A stretch of DNA of 64,000 nucleotides, from contig CM030945.1 in NCBI GenBank assembly GCA_018136815.1, positions 1,152,605 through 1,216,604 on the forward strand. Reading direction: 5' to 3'. Origin of the DNA: Isochrysis galbana (lineage: Eukaryota; Haptophyta; Isochrysidales; Isochrysidaceae). The notes beneath the pieces were generated by a model, which was given only the letters and a program-made list of their open reading frames with translations, had not been told where the DNA came from and made no database searches. This document shows, piece by piece, positions 30,867 through 42,070 of the stretch; the first letter of the stretch is position 1; each line of letters opens with the position of its first letter. The translations under genes and the position numbers were made by a program.

Positions 30867-31706
30867 TCACGCAGTGAGAGACACGAGGGATGCTCCCTCG
30901 GCGAAGTGGTCGGCGAGGCACTTGTCGCTGCACCCCTCGTTCAAGTCGCACAAACTCAACAGCTCGGCTGTCGTGCAGCCCATCTCGCCGTCGGCCCCAG
31001 CGTCTGGCGATGGCAGCTGACCCCGCGCCAGCAGTGTGGCTGCAGCCTGGGTTGCAGCTGTGATCGGCGCTGCACCGGCAGCAGCATTAGCGAGAACAGA
31101 AGCGAGGTGCACCACGACCAGCCGCAGCTGTAGCTCCTCGCGCCGGGCACGTGTGGAGTGGGCCTCGAGCCGATCGAGCGTATGCTGGAGCGCGATGGCC
31201 GCCTTCTTCTCCGCACGAATCTGCTCCGCTAACGCAGCGAGCCGCGCCGCCACCTCTGGGCTGGGTGTCTCGCCAGGGGCGTAGCGCGCAACCTTCGTCA
31301 AAGGCGCGTCGCTGCTATGCGTTTCGTCACTGAGCTCGGTCGACGTGGCGCGGAGCGGCGGGAAGAGGGGATCTGCGTTGGCAGTGATGGCAGCAGAAAC
31401 AGCGGGTGGCGCCTCCTTGGAGCGAGGCCGCTTGCGCGTGATGGTCTTGGCCTTCTCAGGCTCATCGCGAGTGAAGGCGGGATGCATCCAGTCGGTGGAG
31501 GAGATTTTGTTGAAAGAGTGCGCATGGAGAGAGCGCGTGAGCGAGGCGTACGACGAGTGCCCAAAGTACTTTGGGATGACGTCCCTGGCGAGCCGCTCCG
31601 GGTTGGTGACCCAGACCTTGGAGCCATCGGCAGACCAGCCGATGCAGTCGTAGCCGGCGGAGACCATCTCGTGGAAGCGTGCACCAAAGGTGGGGACGAA
31701 TGGCAT
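30867..31706 (-). CDS. Heat-shock-factor-type transcription factor
   Basis: HSF proteins bind nGAAn repeats in promoters and act in the nucleus. The 279-residue single-exon protein has the HSF winged-helix fold from residue 2: FVPTFGARFHEMV, CIGWSADGSKVWV, LARDVIPKYFGHSSYASLTRSL and SFNKI, followed by WMHPAF and a basic stretch (RKRPRSK) that could be a nuclear signal. The aromatic and PKYF residues of the recognition helix region are kept. Residues about 145-210 form a heptad-like region (LAALAEQIRAEKKAAIAL...) suited to oligomerisation, shorter than the animal HR-A/B. The C-terminal part is Ala/acidic and may activate. The start at 31706 is used because the domain begins at once after it. 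A CT/GA-rich tract lies about 60 bp upstream. Confidence 0.9.
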   Translation of the reverse strand: MPFVPTFGARFHEMVSAGYDCIGWSADGSKVWVTNPERLARDVIPKYFGHSSYASLTRSLHAHSFNKISSTDWMHPAFTRDEPEKAKTITRKRPRSKEAPPAVSAAITANADPLFPPLRATSTELSDETHSSDAPLTKVARYAPGETPSPEVAARLAALAEQIRAEKKAAIALQHTLDRLEAHSTRARREELQLRLVVVHLASVLANAAAGAAPITAATQAAATLLARGQLPSPDAGADGEMGCTTAELLSLCDLNEGCSDKCLADHFAEGASLVSLTA

Positions 31707-31767
31707 CGTGGGTGTAAGCGGACTAGAGGAAGAACGGGAGGGAGGGGAACAGGGGAGGGGGGGGAGG

Positions 31768-32430
<663 letters not shown>

Positions 32431-33382
32431 TGGCTCTGAAAGAGAGGAGAGAGAGAGAGGTGCAGACCCTCCGCGCGGGGGGGGGGGCGGGAGGGGGGGC
32501 GGGAAGGGCGGGGGGGGGAGGGGCGCAGGGATGGCGCAGTTGGCGACGGCAGCGGGGCCACTCGCCGCCATTCTCTACGTGAAGCGGGCCCACAACTCTG
32601 CTAAACGAGGGGACGGATGCCGGCTCGCGCGCGCAGTTCGGGCCATCACAACGACGCCGGCAGATTGACGAAGCCCGGCCGGGCGACCGCGCTCGCTTTC
32701 GCAAAGTTCCCCAACTCTTCCTGCCCCCTCCCCCCCCCCCCCCGCCCCCCCGCCCCGCCTCTTCTCCCCCCGACGCCGGCGCCTCGCGGTAAAAGTAGTT
32801 TTCTAGTTCTCCCCCGTCAATCAGCGCAGCACAGGCGGACCCGGCCACTCATTGATTGGGTCATCAGTCGGCTTGCACGCCCCGCATCGTCCCCGGCTGG
32901 TGCTGATCTGCCGCTGTGCCACTATGCTTTACCGCTTCCGCTCGGGAGACAAGTCCGTGACATAGCAGGATTTATCGAGCGGACGATCGTGTATGGACAA
33001 CCGGTGTTAGTTAGGGTCAGGGCGGTCAAACAGCTATTTTAACTTGTAAGGAAGGAAATTGACCAAGTCAAGATTGAGGATTCATCACGAGATTTTTGGA
33101 TATGGTGACCGGATAGGTGTACAGTAGGGGTGCACCATTAAGAAACCACCCCATTAAGGACAGTGTACAAGGAAATTGACCGTCCGTGTGCTAAGAAACC
33201 TACATAGAGCGAAAGGGCACCGGTCATGAACAAGAAAGTGAATGAGCAAGAAAGCTCCTATGTACGCGCAACAGGGGAGCGCCAAGAGAGCTTCGGCGCG
33301 CCGCGCGTGGCTCGTGGCTCAACATCCCTTTCTATACATACCGGGGGGGTGTGCACCATTGACCATTGAAATTGTGTCACCG
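32431..33382. other. Intergenic
   Basis: G-rich then C-rich stretches near 32480 and 32730. No gene is seen. The last 14 bases (33369-33382) are the left target duplication of family A copy 3. Confidence 0.4.
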
Positions 33383-34150
33383 GAACTAAAAGTTTATACT
33401 TAGTTCGCCCATGGGGGGGCACGAGCCCCCCCCTCTCTCCACTCCTCCCCTGCCATGGGGGAGGAACCACCCATGCTCCTGGCACGCCTGATGGCTTGCC
33501 AGGAGCCCACTGCCCCACTGACCCACTCTCTCAGTGGCAGGCTCGCCTGCCTCGCGCGTCCTGGCCTGTCGTCGTGGCCAGCCCATCGCTCCAACCCCCC
33601 CTCCCCCCCTGTTCGACAGGCAGACAGGTGCAGAGTGGGGGCCCCTGAGGCCCAGGAGCGCCAGCGAGGGAGAGGCAGGGGAGACCAGGGCCCAGCCCCA
33701 GCCTCCTCTGCCCCCTGAGCTGGTCTCTAGGAGCCTCCAGGGGTCGCCAGAGGCAGCTGCAGGCCTGTCGCAGGCGCGCCATCGCGCGTGCCTGCTGGAG
33801 AGGGGAGAGAGAGCGCGGAGAAGGGGGAGGGCGGAGCGAGGGCTCCGCTCACCGGAAAATATGTAAGTCCCGCACCTGTTTACACGAGAACTCGGGACTG
33901 AGGACGCCGTCAGCCCGGTAGGCATAGGAGGAAGGGGGGAACGGATCACCGGGGGGGGGCGCGGGCCACCGACCATATCTAAGCCCTTTTCCCCTATCCC
34001 CCTAGTAGTGCACGGGGGGAGTCGCCTGATGGCGGGGGGGAAAGGGCCGGGAGAGAGGGGGTGTAGAAAGTTTTGCTGCGTGAGTAGAAAGTAGAGGGTC
34101 CACGGTCCACGGCCGCGTGTGCGGTGAGACTATTAATAAGAAGTTAAATT
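33383..34150 (+). mobile_element. Family A retroposon, copy 3 (full length)
   Basis: Begins with the stem-loop GAACTAAAAG...CTTAGTTC and a following G-run/C-run hairpin, and ends GCGGTGAGACTATTAATAAG plus a short AT tail. It is flanked by AAATTGTGTCACCG (33369-33382) and AAATTGTGTCGCCG (34151-34164), a 14-bp duplication with one mismatch. It carries the short ORF starting MGEEPPMLLARLMACQE that also recurs in other copies. Confidence 0.85.
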
Positions 34151-34164
34151 AAATTGTGTCGCCG

Positions 34165-34490
34165 TATTTGCGTGTGGATATGGATATGGATTTGGAGAGA
34201 GAGCTGCATAGCTGCATAGTAAAGTAAACAACACAGTCCCACCACCCACACCGGAGTCTCCCTCCCCCCCCCCCCCGCAAACACACATATGTATTCACAC
34301 CATTCGCCATTCGCATTCGCATCGCCAACAAGGCCGTTGCTAGCATTCCGCCTCGAGCAACACCCACTTGCAATCGTCAGTGGTGCCATACTCAGACAAC
34401 TTCAGAATGTGCTCACCTTCCCTTCCTGGTCATCTATGGTCGGTGGCCCACCTTCCTGGTCATCTATCTCATAGTACACAATTGCATTTA
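34165..34490. other. Intergenic
   Basis: C-run near 34266-34277. No gene is seen. Confidence 0.35.
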
Positions 34491-34688
34491 GGCGAGAAGC
34501 GCTCAATCACCATCACCCACCGCATGGAAAAGCGTTCAATCACCATCAGCCTACACGTGGAACGCGCTCAATCACCATCACCCCCACCGCATGGAAAAAG
34601 CGTTCAATCACCATCAGCCTACACGTGGAACGCGTTCAATCACCATCACCTCCCCCCCCCACCGCATGGAAAAGCGTTCAATCGCGGA
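34491..34688 (+). repeat. Tandem repeat, about 33/67-bp units
   Basis: Alternating half-units, one carrying CACCGCATGGAAAAGCG and one carrying CAGCCTACACGTGGAACGCG, each followed by TTCAATCACCATCA or CTCAATCACCATCA. About six half-units in total. Confidence 0.85.
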
Positions 34689-35248
34689 AGATCGTGGGGA
34701 TCATGAGGGTAGCGCTATCCAACCCACTCGTTTGGCAAGAGGGTATGCTGGCGATGTCAGCCTGAACGAAGGGGTCCGATTTACCTGACTTTTTGTGACG
34801 TTTAGAGATCTCCCGAAATAATCTTGTTCCAGTCTTCATCACTGATACTTGAGTGATCGTCAGTCTTCCGCGTAGACGGTGTAGGCTGCCTTTTGTGCCT
34901 TTTATTTATGAGTATTGTTGTCGTGGAATTGCGTTCAGTATTGTTGTGTTTCTCCGGATTGGGGCGACCAAGAATGCGGTTGCATAACTTCTGATACATG
35001 ATCGAATCGGGAGGTGGTCTTCCACATTTTGTACATTTTTTTTTGTGAGAGTGTAGGAGAGCTTCCGCCCTCCGCCTCCTGCCATGGTCTCGTCTGCCTT
35101 GTGGCACCGAGGAGGAAGGGCGCGCTTCTGGTCGCATAGCGCCTTCGTACATAACGTTAGCTTTTACGCATGGCCAAAGCCTGTAGGCCTAGGTATTTCG
35201 TGGCAGGATTAATATAATCTAATCTTCCTAGTACCACGAGCGCTTCCT
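34689..35248. other. Intergenic with a possible minus-strand ORF at 34802-35152
   Basis: The 116-codon ORF is polar and charged (KKCTKCGRPPPDS contains a single CxxC). No family is recognised, and whether it is coding is uncertain. Confidence 0.25.
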
Positions 35249-35800
35249 ATGGGCGAAAGGGATCCCCAAGATGTCGTGAATGGGCTGCTAGGAAAAAGGA
35301 AGCGTTCCGTGGAATCACTATCGTCTATGAGCATAGCACAGATGTCTGACGAGGTCTGGTTGGAGTTCAGCGATGTGAACAGTGACATAATGAATATATG
35401 TATTTGTGAAGAGCTCCAACGTGACTCCAATTTCACCACAGAGCTCCAAAGATACAAACATTGGGATTGTAGTGCCGTGAGAGAAAGCATCGAGTCTGTG
35501 AAGAAAGAGGTGTTCGAAGCTGTCGCAGACATGGTAATGCGTACCGGAAGAGGTATACTTGCACAAGGAGATGATGTCCCACTCCAGCTGGCGTTCTCCT
35601 CAACTGTACATTCACCTACATCGAGCTTTTGGTTGGCACATGTGAGGACCAATGTGGAAAACACTCAGGGTGAAGATTTCCAGAACGCCGTCTGGGGTAT
35701 CCTTCGGTGGATGTTCGGTCGAAGCATCGAGTGGAAAGTCCCCAGAATAGATACCATCAAAGCTTCCATTTCATGGTTGGTGTCGCTGCAAAATCGATAA
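35249..35800 (+). CDS. Hypothetical protein, lower-GC ORF
   Basis: 183 codons from an ATG, starting MGERDPQDVVNGLLGKRKR. The composition is balanced with no repeats, and Trp, Cys and aromatic residues are spread as in a folded protein (KHWDCSAVRESIE, WLAHVRTNVENT, VWGILRWMFGRSIEW). The GC content is visibly below that of neighbouring genes, and there are no GC-rich third positions. I do not recognise the family. It may derive from a mobile element or virus, or be a native gene. Confidence 0.4.
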   Translation: MGERDPQDVVNGLLGKRKRSVESLSSMSIAQMSDEVWLEFSDVNSDIMNICICEELQRDSNFTTELQRYKHWDCSAVRESIESVKKEVFEAVADMVMRTGRGILAQGDDVPLQLAFSSTVHSPTSSFWLAHVRTNVENTQGEDFQNAVWGILRWMFGRSIEWKVPRIDTIKASISWLVSLQNR

Positions 35801-36473
35801 CGGGATATACACACGACGATGCTCAACTCGCACGCGCATTTGTCCATTGGTCGACGTCGTCAGCGACGAAGGCAGAGGGATGTGAGCGGATCCCAAGCAC
35901 ACGTTGCTGAGCGTTAGAGAGTGTGCGGAGCGTGGGCCCCGACTTCCTGTAGGACACGGGTCGACATGCATGTCGAATTGGACGAGGGCTCCGAAGCAAC
36001 AGGGGGGCCGTGCGAAGTGCGAGTAAGTCCAAAGAATCAACGGAGGCACTGATGGAGGCCACCATGCTTCCGTTCGTTGTCACCTGAGACGTCATTGTGA
36101 CGAGCTCATTTTGCAGCACCTGTACATGTACCTCAGCTTGTCCTGTGTGCTGCTTCGTCGGTTCAGCCGGAATTGCGTGATGACTTCGTCCTGTTCGCAT
36201 TCCACGTCGTGCTTGTCAAGGTTAGTGTTATGCCAGGTTTCGTTATTCCACTCCGTCGTCACGTCACGACATGTACCAGCGGCCTCCACGGAATTGCACG
36301 TGTAATCATACGATAGCGTGTCGCAGTGGGCTCACTCACAGGGGGGATTCTTCCCGTCTCCTCCCGCACCCCCTCCCCACCCTTACTTGCAACTGCCACC
36401 AGAGCGGCAGACGAACTGGCCGTGCGTCTTCGCGGCGCGGCACCACCGAGCGACCACCCAGATACCACCTATA
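35801..36473. other. Intergenic
   Basis: A minus-strand ORF near 35823-36200 has a short heptad-like stretch, but it shares frames with other ORFs and shows no family motif. Confidence 0.3.
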
Positions 36474-36662
36474 GCCGAGAGACCGCCCACCTAACCGCCG
36501 AGAGACCGCCCACCTAACCGCCGAGAGACCGCCCACCTAACCGCCGAGAGACCGCCCACCTAACCACCGAGAGACCGCCCAGCCTCTCCCAGCCTCTCCC
36601 AGCCTCTCCCAGCCTCTCCCAGCCTCTCCCAGCCTCTCCCAGCCTCTCCCAGCCTCTCCCAG
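36474..36662 (+). repeat. Two adjacent tandem arrays (23-bp and 10-bp units)
   Basis: Four copies of a 23-bp unit GCCGAGAGACCGCCCACCTA+ACC run from 36474. They pass straight into about eight copies of the 10-bp unit AGCCTCTCCC (about 36581-36662). Confidence 0.92.
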
Positions 36663-37800
36663 CCTCCCCCTGCCTCCCCCCTGCCTCCCCCCTGCCTCTC
36701 CCTGCCTCTCTCTCTCTCCCCCCCTGCCTCTCCTCCCTTGCGTTTCCTACTTCGATCCTTCCCTCGCCCACTCGACTTTCCCGCTGCCCCGTCCACAAGC
36801 CCTTACTTCTTTGCCTGCGTTGCCCCGTCCATCCAAATGTCAAACACTCGAGGTGCGTATCGCTGGCAGGGAAGCGGGTGGAGAGGGAGGGAGGGAGGAG
36901 GGAACAGGGCTGTGAACGGGTGGAGGACAGATGACAATGTATTGGTTGGAGCCATCGGGTTGTTCGAGGAGACGGAGGTCTGGGGAAGTGGGTCGAGAGC
37001 GGAGAGGAGGAGGATTGTGGAAAGGATGGACCACAATGGATCGTTCGACAGGAGGAATGGCATCAAGATAGGAGAGGAATGACGGGACAGAGGATTCCAA
37101 AGAGGTCATGGAACAGACAGAGCGACGCTTGCTTTGCAGTGGAAGGAAGAGGGGACAGTTCAGGGGAGGGAGGGGAGGGGACGGACGGAGAGGAGGGAGG
37201 GAGAGCGGGAGGGAGGGAGGGAGAGCGGGAGGGAGGGAGGGAGAGCAGAGCGGAGAGCGGAGCGGAGAGGGAAGCGGCGCGGCGCGGAGGAGGGAGGGAA
37301 GAGAAGCGCCCTCTCTGTGCAAACAACTGCCCAACTCCGACCGCCCCCCCCCCCCCCTCTCACCTCCAACTGCCCAACTCCGACCGCCCCCCCCCCCCTC
37401 TCACCCCCAACTGCCCTCTGGATACAACTGCCCTTCGTGCTACCTTCCTCTGGATATAACTTCCCAACTGCCCGTGCACATACTGACTGCCCCTGCATCC
37501 ACACACCTGCCCAAGTCTCAGCAAGATTGTCTTGCCGAGTACAAAAACGAATACTCTTTGCTGGTGGTAGACATGTGGAGAGCTCTCATACGTAACGTGA
37601 ACGGTCTGAAAATATGGTGAGGAGGAGGGGAAGAGGGGTACTGTACAGACTATACTAGTTTCAAAGGAATTCGATCAATTTTCTTTGGAGGGGAAAACCA
37701 ACATGGGATATCAGGAGATATCGTGATTTCAACGATATATCCACCCTGCCCCAAATCGAGTGAATGGAGTCAGACCACGTGTGTGTTTCAACATGTGAAG
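36663..37800. other. Low-complexity intergenic region
   Basis: Pyrimidine-rich then GA/GGGA-rich sequence (about 37140-37300), with a near-duplicate CAACTGCCCAACTCCGACCG at about 37323 and 37367. No gene is seen. Confidence 0.5.
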
Positions 37801-37812
37801 GGTCAAGTTGAC

Positions 37813-38269
37813 TCAAGTAACCTCCAGGTGACAATGAAAGGTGTCAGCAGGGATGGGGATAATTGAACGCTTTTGGTCTTTATTTACCATGTCCCTGCCA
37901 ATCTTGCGTCGACGATCCTTGTTTGCGACTGTGATCACACCGATGCACCAACCAACGACCGGCCATTTGTACATGATGCACCTTCGGGCGAGTGACTTAT
38001 GCTCGACCGTCCCTGGGGTGAGAGCGCAGACTGGAGGCGGATCCATGACGAATTTGTAACCCTCAGGAGGCTCACAAACAAGGAGCGGGAGGCACGGTGT
38101 CGTCCTCATCGTCCTCGTCATCAAGTTCTTCTGCGGCGTTACCCGGAGTCAGCGAGGGTTCCACGCCATCATTATCATCGAATACATTGTCAGGGTCTTC
38201 GGGCTCCACGTCGGGAGGCGGCTTGCCTTCATTTGGTCTCCTTTCCCTCCGGTTTCTTCCAGTCTCACC
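37813..38269 (-). pseudogene. Degenerate ORF fragment with acidic N-terminal part
   Basis: On the minus strand an Asp/Glu-rich stretch (about 38096-38130) leads, after an apparent frame change, into EPPEGYKFVMDPPPVCAL, then RRCIMYKWPVVGWCIGVIT and further polar sequence to 37813. The second part looks like a real protein segment. The frame change suggests a decayed gene or repeat-borne ORF. Family not identified. Confidence 0.3.
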
Positions 38270-38854
38270 CTACCATGAGCCCCCCCCCGCGAGCACCCCG
38301 AAGGAGAGGCCGAGCAGCACCACATACGCGACGAGAACGGCGTCGCCTTGTCTCGGCACTCCTCCCTTCATCTGAAGTGCGGATGCCTTCATGGCCGAGC
38401 TTTTTTTGTATTTGATGTTGCTGGGCCTTGTGGGTTCAATCTTTACGGGAGCTGAACCCGAATCGATAAGCGGCCTTTTGTTTTCAATCTTTACTTGGGA
38501 AGCTGAACCCGAATCGACACCTTCTAACACTTCTTGGAGGTGGGGAGTTAATTCCAAATTGACATAAGTTTTGATTGTACCCAGCAGAACGTCACGACTC
38601 ATATCGAGGATTGTTTTCTCAGTGAATTTCTTGCTCAAGAGAGTGTGTCTAATATAAACCAGTGTGAATGGTTTATCAATCTCGCAAATGGCGTGTAAGG
38701 TGTCTTCAACTTTCGTATTGTGCTTGAAATTTAATGCATTGAATAAGAACTTACATTCGTTAGTGTACGTCAACAAACTTAGGTCGGACAGGGACCACCC
38801 CGGGGGGTGTCCGCGATGGAGAGAGGGGGGCGCGAGGCCCCAATTGACCCCCAC
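38270..38854 (-). CDS. Hypothetical protein, probably 5'-incomplete, C-terminal hydrophobic segment
   Basis: A minus-strand ORF of up to 194 codons without an ATG at its listed start (GTG). From about LLTYTNECKFLFNALNF it is a balanced, AT-richer protein text. A duplicated motif follows (DSGSASQVKIENKRP, then DSGSAPVKIEPTRP), then a Lys/Ser linker and a C-terminal hydrophobic stretch AVLVAYVVLLGLSFGVLAG, as in tail-anchored proteins. The upstream sequence is GC-rich and resembles repeat sequence, so the 5' end may have been cut. Not recognised. Confidence 0.4.
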   Translation of the reverse strand: MGVNWGLAPPSLHRGHPPGWSLSDLSLLTYTNECKFLFNALNFKHNTKVEDTLHAICEIDKPFTLVYIRHTLLSKKFTEKTILDMSRDVLLGTIKTYVNLELTPHLQEVLEGVDSGSASQVKIENKRPLIDSGSAPVKIEPTRPSNIKYKKSSAMKASALQMKGGVPRQGDAVLVAYVVLLGLSFGVLAGGGSW

Positions 38855-38894
38855 TTACCACTTATAAAAGTAGGTTGTTAAGAGGCAGGAAGTT

Positions 38895-39212
38895 AAAGCC
38901 GCTGGCGAGGCGGCCGAGGCCGACCGTCCCCCGACGCAGTTTGAATGCAGCCGGGCGATCCGTTTTGTGAGGGTCTGCCCTGCTGGCGTGTTGGCGTTTT
39001 GTGCATGCGCGAGGCACGGGGCACTTTGATGGGGCCCTCCATAAGGCATATGGAGGGACGCTACGTATACTTTAATCGCTGCGCGCAGTGCGGAGTCTCG
39101 GTTGGGCCCCACGGAGAGCCGACGCAACGAGTCGCAGCGCACATCATGGGATATCCCTGCGGCCCTTGTAACTGCTGTTGTGCGCGCCTCACGCCTCACG
39201 CTCACGCTGCTA
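38895..39212 (+). repeat. Family B duplicated segment, copy 2
   Basis: Inverted relative to 8592-8895, with the same start AAGCCGCTGGCGAGGCGG. It encodes the same Cys-rich core (NRCAQCG...PCGPCNCCC) in an ORF at 38945-39220, with indels upstream of the core. Confidence 0.8.
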
Positions 39213-39220
39213 ACGTATAA

Positions 39221-39791
39221 CGTAAACCGGATAGGCGAGGGAGAGGCAAAGGTTAGTGAAGAGAGAGAAAGAAGAGAGAGAGGCCCGTCGCCTCTCTCCG
39301 CGTGAAGATGATCCCTCCCTGCTTAGGGCTCAGTAGGTATAGTAAGTAGAGAATAGAGAAGGGGAGGGAGAGAGGGAGAGAAAGAAAAAGGTAAGAGATA
39401 GATGGAAGATGGAAGACCATCTGTAGGAGTACCAACGCCTTGTTGCTTGTTGGCTAGCATCCCTAGCCATGTACATCGGACGAGCCATGCACCGACCACG
39501 CACTCCCCCATCGCGGGGTAGGGGCTCCGTTGCCGTTGCCGATGAGGCACGGTCCCCCGTAGCAATAGGATTGAACTAGGACACAACAAGAAAACTCTGA
39601 CGGCAATAATCTCCTCTATCGTCAGATCGATCCGAGAGATTTATCGGATCGGGCGGACGGATCATCGGCGAAACGAGGGACGAGCGACCGTCCGCGATGG
39701 GTGAGAGCTGCTGCCCGCAGGGGATCTGCACGGAGCGTCGCGACCGAGTCGACGGGGCGAGCTTGGCACGCGCACGAGGCCGCTTCTGCAA
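39221..39791. other. Intergenic
   Basis: GA-rich stretch about 39238-39400. No gene is seen. Confidence 0.35.
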
Positions 39792-40620
39792 ATGGACCGC
39801 GAGCACAGTGAGACCGAGCTCGGCCGAGGTCGCCGTAGCGTCTGGGACGCGTGTCGCTCGAATCTGTCTCAGAATTCCTCTGCCGTCCTTGTCGTGGACA
39901 GGCTGGCAAGAGGCAGCACTCAACTGGCGAGAAGTCCCGCAGGGCGCCCGGGCAAAAAGGATTTGGCTCGATCCATCGGTGCATCCACGCCACCAGCCCT
40001 TTTGGCGCTAGACTGTCTCGTGCTGCAGAGCTCTTACAATGCCATCTCCAAATCTCAGTTCTGGCCGATGATCGGTGCAGTCGGCTTTGCCGCCTTCCTT
40101 GCTGGAGGAGCCCTGACACACCACTTTTCGGGGAATACCGACGTCGCCCCCAACAAGTCGGTGAGAGAGGAACCCAACCATCAGGTGAGTTCTGGGCGGC
40201 GAATCCACTTGAGGAAATCCAGCGCGCGTATTGGCTTTCTGGTTCTACTCCTCCTATGATGCGTACAATCTGGGACAACTGGTTATAGGGCGGCACGGAC
40301 AGGCGCATGCGCATTCACAATCACCGCTTCGGCATGTACGAGGTGAACAAGCACTCAATCACTACCTTTCCATTCTCGTACACGCCGTTCCAAGGTGAGT
40401 GTGTGTTTGGTCGTGAGTAATGATTTGCACTCGCACCATATCCCGACCCCTCTGCTCCGCATGAGATGCCAAAACAGGCGGCAAGATAGGACGCATTCGC
40501 CTTTGGATTCGCCCTACCGCTCCAGTAGGCTCTATGGACCTCTATATTTCACCACTGCTTTCGCCTTTCATATTCTTTTGCTTTGGTGCAGAGATCATTT
40601 CCAAACATCGCACGGACTGA
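39792..40620 (+). CDS. Hypothetical small spliced membrane protein
   Basis: Three exons fit exactly: up to 40184, 40289-40394 and 40592-40620, with introns GTGAGT...TTATAG (40185-40288) and GTGAGT...GTGCAG (40395-40591). The reading frame is kept and ends at TGA. The core reads SSYNAISKSQFWPMIGAVGF, a single membrane segment to about FLAGGAL, then a polar tail with HNHRFGMYEV and TTFPFSYTPF. An AG acceptor at 40027-40028 just before this core suggests that another intron precedes it and that the ATG at 39792 may not be the true start. Size, one TM and a His-rich tail resemble accessory subunits of mitochondrial respiratory complexes, but I do not recognise the family. Confidence 0.5.
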
Positions 40621-40689
40621 GAATCCAAGCATCGTAGAGCACGGACAGAATCATCCCTCGTGATGGTTTGCCCTTGTCATGGTTGTTTG

Positions 40690-40920
40690 CGGCAACAGTC
40701 GATTTGGATCTACAAAGTTATCATTGCGTACCTACAGGCTTCTGGCTCGCATCGCTAGGAGCTAGGAGACGATCGAAGCCGTAGAATTGTACCCTTGCCT
40801 TGATCCTCGCTCCTCGCGGCTACGGTCGATTCGGGTCCACAAAGCTATCATTGCGTACCTACAGGCTTGCGGCTCGCATCAGCGAGGAGCTAGGAGACGA
40901 TCGAGGCTGTAGAAGAAAAA
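40690..40920 (+). repeat. Imperfect tandem duplication, about 130-bp period
   Basis: A block with TCATTGCGTACCTACAGGCT and GAGCTAGGAGACGATCGA occurs twice (about 40697-40785 and 40826-40908). Confidence 0.85.
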
Positions 40921-41411
40921 GAAACGCTCGGACTGACAACGCACACTCTTGTCGGCCATCTTGTGTGCCACGTAGCTACCAAACTTCACTCTCGCGAGGG
41001 GAAACGTCAAGGGTGTTTAAGTCGACCGATCTCGCGCATCGAATCACATAGACATAGTATATAGTCACTAGCTGCTAGTAGTCACGTAGCGCACATACAT
41101 CATAGACCACAGGGCAGCACGAGGCCCTCATCCTCACAGCGATCACTTCCACATCATAGCGTCACAGCCACTGTTGAAGGTCGGGTCTCGTCGTGGTGCC
41201 ATCGTCTTCGAGCGAGGGTTTGGTTGGCGGGGCGGTTGGTGGCGCGCCACGTGAGTCCCTACCCATCCATGACCGTGCTTGAATTTTGCTCCGCGCGCAG
41301 CCGCTTTTCATGCCTAAATTTCGCGACAAGAGGCCGCGACCTCACAGGTTCGGATTTTTTTCGACGGATATCACTTCCTTACTCACTCACTCACTCGCAC
41401 TCACTCGCTCA
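40921..41411. other. Intergenic
   Basis: No gene is seen. Confidence 0.35.
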
Positions 41412-41700
41412 ACTAACAGCACTACAACTAACTTTATTGTTGGTTCGCATGGGGGAGGGCACGCTCCCTCTCCCTCCCCCCTATCCCGGCCCACCTTGAT
41501 GGCTGATGGAGGGAGGGAACTGCCCACCCTCCTACGCTGCCCTTTGGCTTGTAGGGGGGCCTCGCCACACACACCTGCCCAGGAGGGTTGGGTCTGGATC
41601 GCGCACGCCGTAGTGGCCCGTCGTGACCAGCCCATCGCTCTAACCGTTCACCGTTCCCTCCCTCCTCCCTCCCTTGTCCTTTCAGGAGCCTTCTGGCTGT
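41412..41700 (+). repeat. Family A-like retroposon, diverged copy
   Basis: Starts CAACTAACTTTATTGTTGG and then CGCATGG with a GGGAGGG...CTCCC hairpin. This is closer to the 5' end of the LINE-type element (49692) than to other family A copies. The body keeps blocks such as GACCAGCCCATCGCTCTAACC. Confidence 0.65.
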
Positions 41701-42070
41701 TGGAGCTAGCAGGGGTAAGCACATGCATCCCTCAAAAGAAAATAAAGACGCCCAAACATCGATGCAAAATATCTACGATATGACTATTGGGAAGCCCAAA
41801 TACCAAATCCAAATATCCAAAAAATATCAATTGATCAATTGGTAACCATTTGCCATTTGTAAAAGCTATGCATGATGCATTAGGTATGTGTAGCTAGGTT
41901 AGCTGGTGCCCTTCGCCTTCGCACCCCCCAAGTGAGTGACCGGGCTGGAGCTGCGCTAGCGCGCCGCGCCGCCCCTCACCCTCTGTAAAACGGAACATTA
42001 TCGTCGTCCCGGTATCCTGGGATCCTGGGTACTGTATCTAAAAATAACAACGGTTTCATTCGTGCTTTGC
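41701..42070. other. Intergenic, AT-rich
   Basis: AT-rich stretch with repeats of CCAAATATCCAAAAAATATC type. No gene is seen. Confidence 0.35.

Noticed and set aside
34491-34688. CRISPR-like array
   Set aside because: Eukaryotic context; the units alternate between two fixed spacers, so it is a compound tandem repeat.
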